Positions 61,401 through 64,000 of a stretch of 64,000 nucleotides of DNA are shown here, in pieces. The position numbers and the translations under genes are program-made. Numbering within the stretch: the first letter of the stretch is position 1; each line of letters begins with the position of its first letter. The stretch is from Lysinibacillus timonensis (GTDB taxonomy: Bacteria; Bacillota; Bacilli; Bacillales_A; Planococcaceae). The notes beneath the pieces were generated by a model, which worked only from the letters and a program-made list of their open reading frames with translations, had not been told where the DNA came from and did not search any database. The DNA is taken from contig NZ_LT985980.1 of the NCBI RefSeq assembly GCF_900291985.1, positions 1,888,001 to 1,952,000 on the forward strand, read 5' to 3'.

Positions 61401-62458
61401 AATGACCTCACCTTCGATCTCTTCGCGATCAGGATGAGGATTGGTGCACCTATAAACGCTGTAATAATACCTACTTCAAGTTCTCCAGGACTTCCAATAA
61501 GTCTACCTACCACATCCGAAAACGTTAATATAATCGCTCCTGCTAATGCAGACATTGGGATTAGGAAACGCAAATCTGGTCCGATAATTAAACGCATCGC
61601 ATGGGTAGCTAAAAGTCCAATAAAACCAATTGGTCCCGCTAAAGCGGTTGTTACTCCACATAAAATGACTCCTGCACATATGGCAAATACCCGGAGGAAA
61701 CCTGGTCGTACACCTAATCCCGTTGCCACATCATCACCTAGTGCTAATGCATTTAAAGCAGGTGCCGTTAAGAAAGCGATCAATACCCCAATGATTAGAA
61801 AAGGAAGAAAGATTTGAATCGATTCCCATGATCCAGAACCAACACTTCCTACTTGCCAAAATCTAAATTGATCCATTGCATATGTACTTGGAATCATAAT
61901 TGCCGTTACTAGTGAAGAAAGAGCTGCACTTGTTGCAGCTCCAGCCAATACTAGTTTTATCGGTGTAGCACCTCCGCGTCCCATAGAACCTATTGCAAAC
62001 ACGAAGACTGCTGTTATAGCTGCTCCGAGTAAAGCTAACCAAATATACTGACCTGCTGTAGTAATGTTAAAAAACGCAATTCCACATAATACAAATAATG
62101 AAGCACCCGTATTCACACCTAGGATACTCGGGTCGGCGAGGGCGTTACGAGTGACAGTTTGCATAAGAACACCCGCAATTGCTAATGCGACACCACAGCA
62201 TAAACTAAATATTGTACGTGATATCCTTTTTTGGACTACAATCGCTCCATAAGAATCTTCATTTTGATAAAATAACCCATCTATTAACTCTTGGAAACTG
62301 ACTACCCTAGCACCTAATAGAAGAGAAGCAATAATTGTGGTAATTAATAAAATAAACCCTATTATTAATATCAATTTAAAGTGCTGCGGTACATGTAGAT
62401 CTATTCGCTTCTTATGAGGAGTGGATTTATGGCTCAATTTTATCAATTGCCTCACCAA
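61397..62458 (-). CDS. Iron-siderophore ABC permease (FecCD family), first
   Basis: A 353-residue FecCD permease (KRISRTIFSLCCGVALAIAG near 74-93, GPIGFIGLLATHAMRLIIGPD near 280-300). The frame begins at TTG 62458 and overlaps the end of the binding-protein gene by 32 bases. GTG and further TTG codons nearby make the exact start uncertain. It pairs with the second permease. Four-gene order is binding protein, permease, permease, ATPase. Confidence 0.9.
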   Translation of the reverse strand: MVRQLIKLSHKSTPHKKRIDLHVPQHFKLILIIGFILLITTIIASLLLGARVVSFQELIDGLFYQNEDSYGAIVVQKRISRTIFSLCCGVALAIAGVLMQTVTRNALADPSILGVNTGASLFVLCGIAFFNITTAGQYIWLALLGAAITAVFVFAIGSMGRGGATPIKLVLAGAATSAALSSLVTAIMIPSTYAMDQFRFWQVGSVGSGSWESIQIFLPFLIIGVLIAFLTAPALNALALGDDVATGLGVRPGFLRVFAICAGVILCGVTTALAGPIGFIGLLATHAMRLIIGPDLRFLIPMSALAGAIILTFSDVVGRLIGSPGELEVGIITAFIGAPILILIAKRSKVRSL

Positions 62459-63485
62459 TTAATTCTAAATATTCATCAATCGTATAAGCGATTGATAATG
62501 GGTTTGGAGTTCCTGCTGCGACAAGTGGCGTATCACTTGTAATAAATGCCACAGAACCTCGCTCTACTGCTGGTATTTTCCCAAGTAAAGGGTCCGCTTT
62601 AATTGTTTCGTAAAGTGCATCATCACCATAGCCGACAATTAAATCAGCATCGAATAATGCTTCAACATTTTCTGTACTTAACTTTAATGAGTAACTCGTC
62701 GGATCTGTAATTAATTCCATTATACTTTCAGGATAACTTAAACCTAATTCTTCTAAAAATGACACACGAGAGTCAATTGGAGTATATATATGTAACTGTG
62801 ATAAATCTTTTGCTGAGAAGTTAACCCACACTACTTTCTTCCCTTCAATTTGAGGATAAGCGCTAAGTTTTTCAGCAACTAAATCTTCGATATCTTTAAT
62901 TAATTGCGCTCCTTCTTCTGCCATTCCCATACCTAACGCATTTAATTGTACTTGCTCACGCCAAGTAGTCGTCCAAGGTGCCGTTGGGTAAGCAACAACT
63001 GGCGCAATTTGTGATAGTGTTTCATAATCTTCTAGTGTAATACCAGAGTACGCAGCAAGAATTACATCCGGTTTAGCATCTGAAATTGCTTCAAAATCTA
63101 ACCCATCTGTATCTTGGAAAACGTTTGGATTAGTCTCACCAAGTTCCTCTAATTTTTCTTTTGTCCATGGTAGTAAACCACTATCATCTTGTACACCAAA
63201 ATTCGCAGCAGAGAAACCTACTGGCACTATACCAAGAGCTAAAGCTACATCTTGATTTCCCCATTGAATCGTTACAACACGTTCAGGTTTGCTTTTAATT
63301 ACGGCCTCCCCTAATGCATGTTCAATCGTAATTGGGTATTGGGAATCTGTATTTGTTTCAGTTGAACTCTTTGACTCGCTCTCCTGTTTCACTTCAGTTG
63401 AAGAGTTACTAGAGCAGCCTATTAATGCAAAAATTGCAATAATTGACATCATTAACAGTAGTAAAAATGATTTTTTATTTCGCAT
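62427..63485 (-). CDS. Iron-siderophore-binding lipoprotein (FecB/FepB type)
   Basis: Extracytoplasmic receptor of 352 residues. Lipoprotein signal with lipobox ALIGC (Cys24), Ser/Thr-rich linker, then a class III periplasmic-binding fold: PERVVTIQWGNQDVALALG near 66-84, DVILAAYSGIT near 140-150. It resembles YfiY-type receptors for hydroxamate/citrate siderophores such as schizokinen; ligand is inferred. ATG preceded by GGGTGG. A Fur box lies 67-85 bp upstream, so the operon should be iron-repressed. Confidence 0.92.
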   Translation of the reverse strand: MRNKKSFLLLLMMSIIAIFALIGCSSNSSTEVKQESESKSSTETNTDSQYPITIEHALGEAVIKSKPERVVTIQWGNQDVALALGIVPVGFSAANFGVQDDSGLLPWTKEKLEELGETNPNVFQDTDGLDFEAISDAKPDVILAAYSGITLEDYETLSQIAPVVAYPTAPWTTTWREQVQLNALGMGMAEEGAQLIKDIEDLVAEKLSAYPQIEGKKVVWVNFSAKDLSQLHIYTPIDSRVSFLEELGLSYPESIMELITDPTSYSLKLSTENVEALFDADLIVGYGDDALYETIKADPLLGKIPAVERGSVAFITSDTPLVAAGTPNPLSIAYTIDEYLELIGEAIDKIEP

Positions 63486-63551
63486 TTTCCACCCTACCTA
63501 TTCAAATTATTAAGTTTTATAGATTGTTAGACTCCATTGCACCTTTCAATC

Positions 63552-63570
63552 GATAACGATTATCATTATC
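63552..63570 (-). promoter_or_regulatory. Fur box upstream of siderophore operon
   Basis: GATAACGATTATCATTATC agrees with the 19-bp Fur consensus GATAATGATAATCATTATC at 17 of 19 positions. It lies 67 bp upstream of the binding-protein start codon and 50 bp after the neighbouring reductase gene. Confidence 0.9.
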
Positions 63571-63622
63571 ATCAATGAGTAATTTAAATTACTTTCTATA
63601 AATTGTCAATATTATTTTCCGT

Positions 63623-64000
63623 TTACTGATGACTATCTTCCGTTTTGCAAAATAATTCTTCTAAAAGCTCCTTATTTCTCTCAGCGAATTTTTCATTGTG
63701 GGAAGAGACCATTCCGTATTGATTTGCATTTGGATCGATATACATTTTTGCATTATTGACTGCCAGTACTGCATCTTGAAAAGTTCCAACTAATAGATTC
63801 ACTTTATCTTCATAAGAAATAATATCTCCCGCTCCAAAAATTCCAGGTACAGTAGTTTTACATTGCCCCTGACTTACTAAATAATAGTCATCTTTACGTT
63901 TTGGTTGAATATCATCGGCAAATGCTAACGATACTTCACGATTGTAGCCATGGCTAATTAAAACATCATCAACCTTTACATGATGTGTCTTGCCATTTTG
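63623..64000 (-). CDS. ycgT: Ferredoxin-NADP+ reductase (thioredoxin reductase-like), 3' part
   Basis: C-terminal 125 codons of a gene cut by the window edge; I read this frame directly from the sequence. It shows the FAD-binding VPGIFGAGDI motif, preceded by DVLISHGYNRE and followed by KVNLLVGTFQDAVLAVNNAK, characteristic of the TrxB-like ferredoxin/flavodoxin-NADP reductases (YumC/YcgT). Adjacent to a Fur-boxed siderophore operon, which suits a role in reducing ferric siderophores, as inferred for YcgT; the choice of YcgT over YumC rests on context. Confidence 0.75.
   Translation of the reverse strand, partial: QNGKTHHVKVDDVLISHGYNREVSLAFADDIQPKRKDDYYLVSQGQCKTTVPGIFGAGDIISYEDKVNLLVGTFQDAVLAVNNAKMYIDPNANQYGMVSSHNEKFAERNKELLEELFCKTEDSHQ

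Noticed and set aside
61335-61817. 160-codon plus-strand frame opposite the siderophore permease gene
   Set aside because: Antisense shadow of a FecCD permease; composition is the complement of membrane-helix codons.

Overview
The window is one stretch of a low-GC, Gram-positive, endospore-forming Bacillales chromosome. Gene order and protein sequence point to a Lysinibacillus/Solibacillus-like relative of Bacillus subtilis; the genus is inference, since no rRNA is present. Supporting signs are the yeaC-yeaD-yebA-guaA-pbuG order shared with B. subtilis, a des-desK-desR cold-shock operon, the spore cortex enzyme SleL, an SLH-domain surface protein, and AGGAGG-type ribosome binding sites with frequent TTG/GTG starts.

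Layout. 0.2-8.1 kb: purine import and GMP synthesis (pbuG, guaA), each behind its own guanine riboswitch, followed by a MoxR/DUF58/transglutaminase operon. 8.5-13.6 kb: NAD salvage (pncB-nadE), a FetAB-type ABC exporter and a proline dehydrogenase. 13.7-16.7 kb: membrane-lipid thermosensing (des, desK, desR). 16.9-23.6 kb: a peptide ABC importer with an M20 metallopeptidase. 24.2-25.8 kb: an IS110-family element with structured non-coding flanks (candidate bridge RNA). 25.9-31.3 kb: yitJ-metH, remethylation of homocysteine, behind a leader that resembles a divergent S-box. 31.6-38.6 kb: haem-pathway oxidase, Sel1-repeat protein, LysR regulator, Est30-like esterase, a PHP/endonuclease Q-like protein and a PTS EIIC-like membrane protein.

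38.6-42.6 kb: divergent ku and ligD (non-homologous end joining), then about 1.1 kb of exact 52-bp-period tandem repeats in which most units can fold into a hairpin. 42.7-46.8 kb: ctaG with a DUF2243 partner, sleL, and the EAL-domain protein ykuI. 47.0-48.9 kb: a group II intron inserted directly after the Rho-independent terminator of a DHA2 efflux gene. 48.9-58.1 kb: the efflux pump with its divergent TetR, a DUF2512 protein, a thioesterase, an E1-E2 2-oxo acid dehydrogenase operon lacking E3, an Lrp regulator, and a yvaF-yvaE-yvaD (TetR-SMR-DUF5360) operon. 58.4-64 kb: SLH protein, then a Fur-boxed siderophore ABC operon and the 3' end of a ferredoxin-NADP reductase gene cut by the window edge.

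Most of the window is ordinary core genome. The parts that ordinary annotation explains least are the 52-bp hairpin repeat array after ligD, the guaA leader (a guanine aptamer whose P1 overlaps a terminator in ON-switch geometry), the structured flanks of the IS110 element, a minus-strand terminator with no gene in front of it, and a sleL gene whose only good ribosome binding site points at a non-AUG codon. No tRNA, rRNA, CRISPR array or complete prophage was seen.
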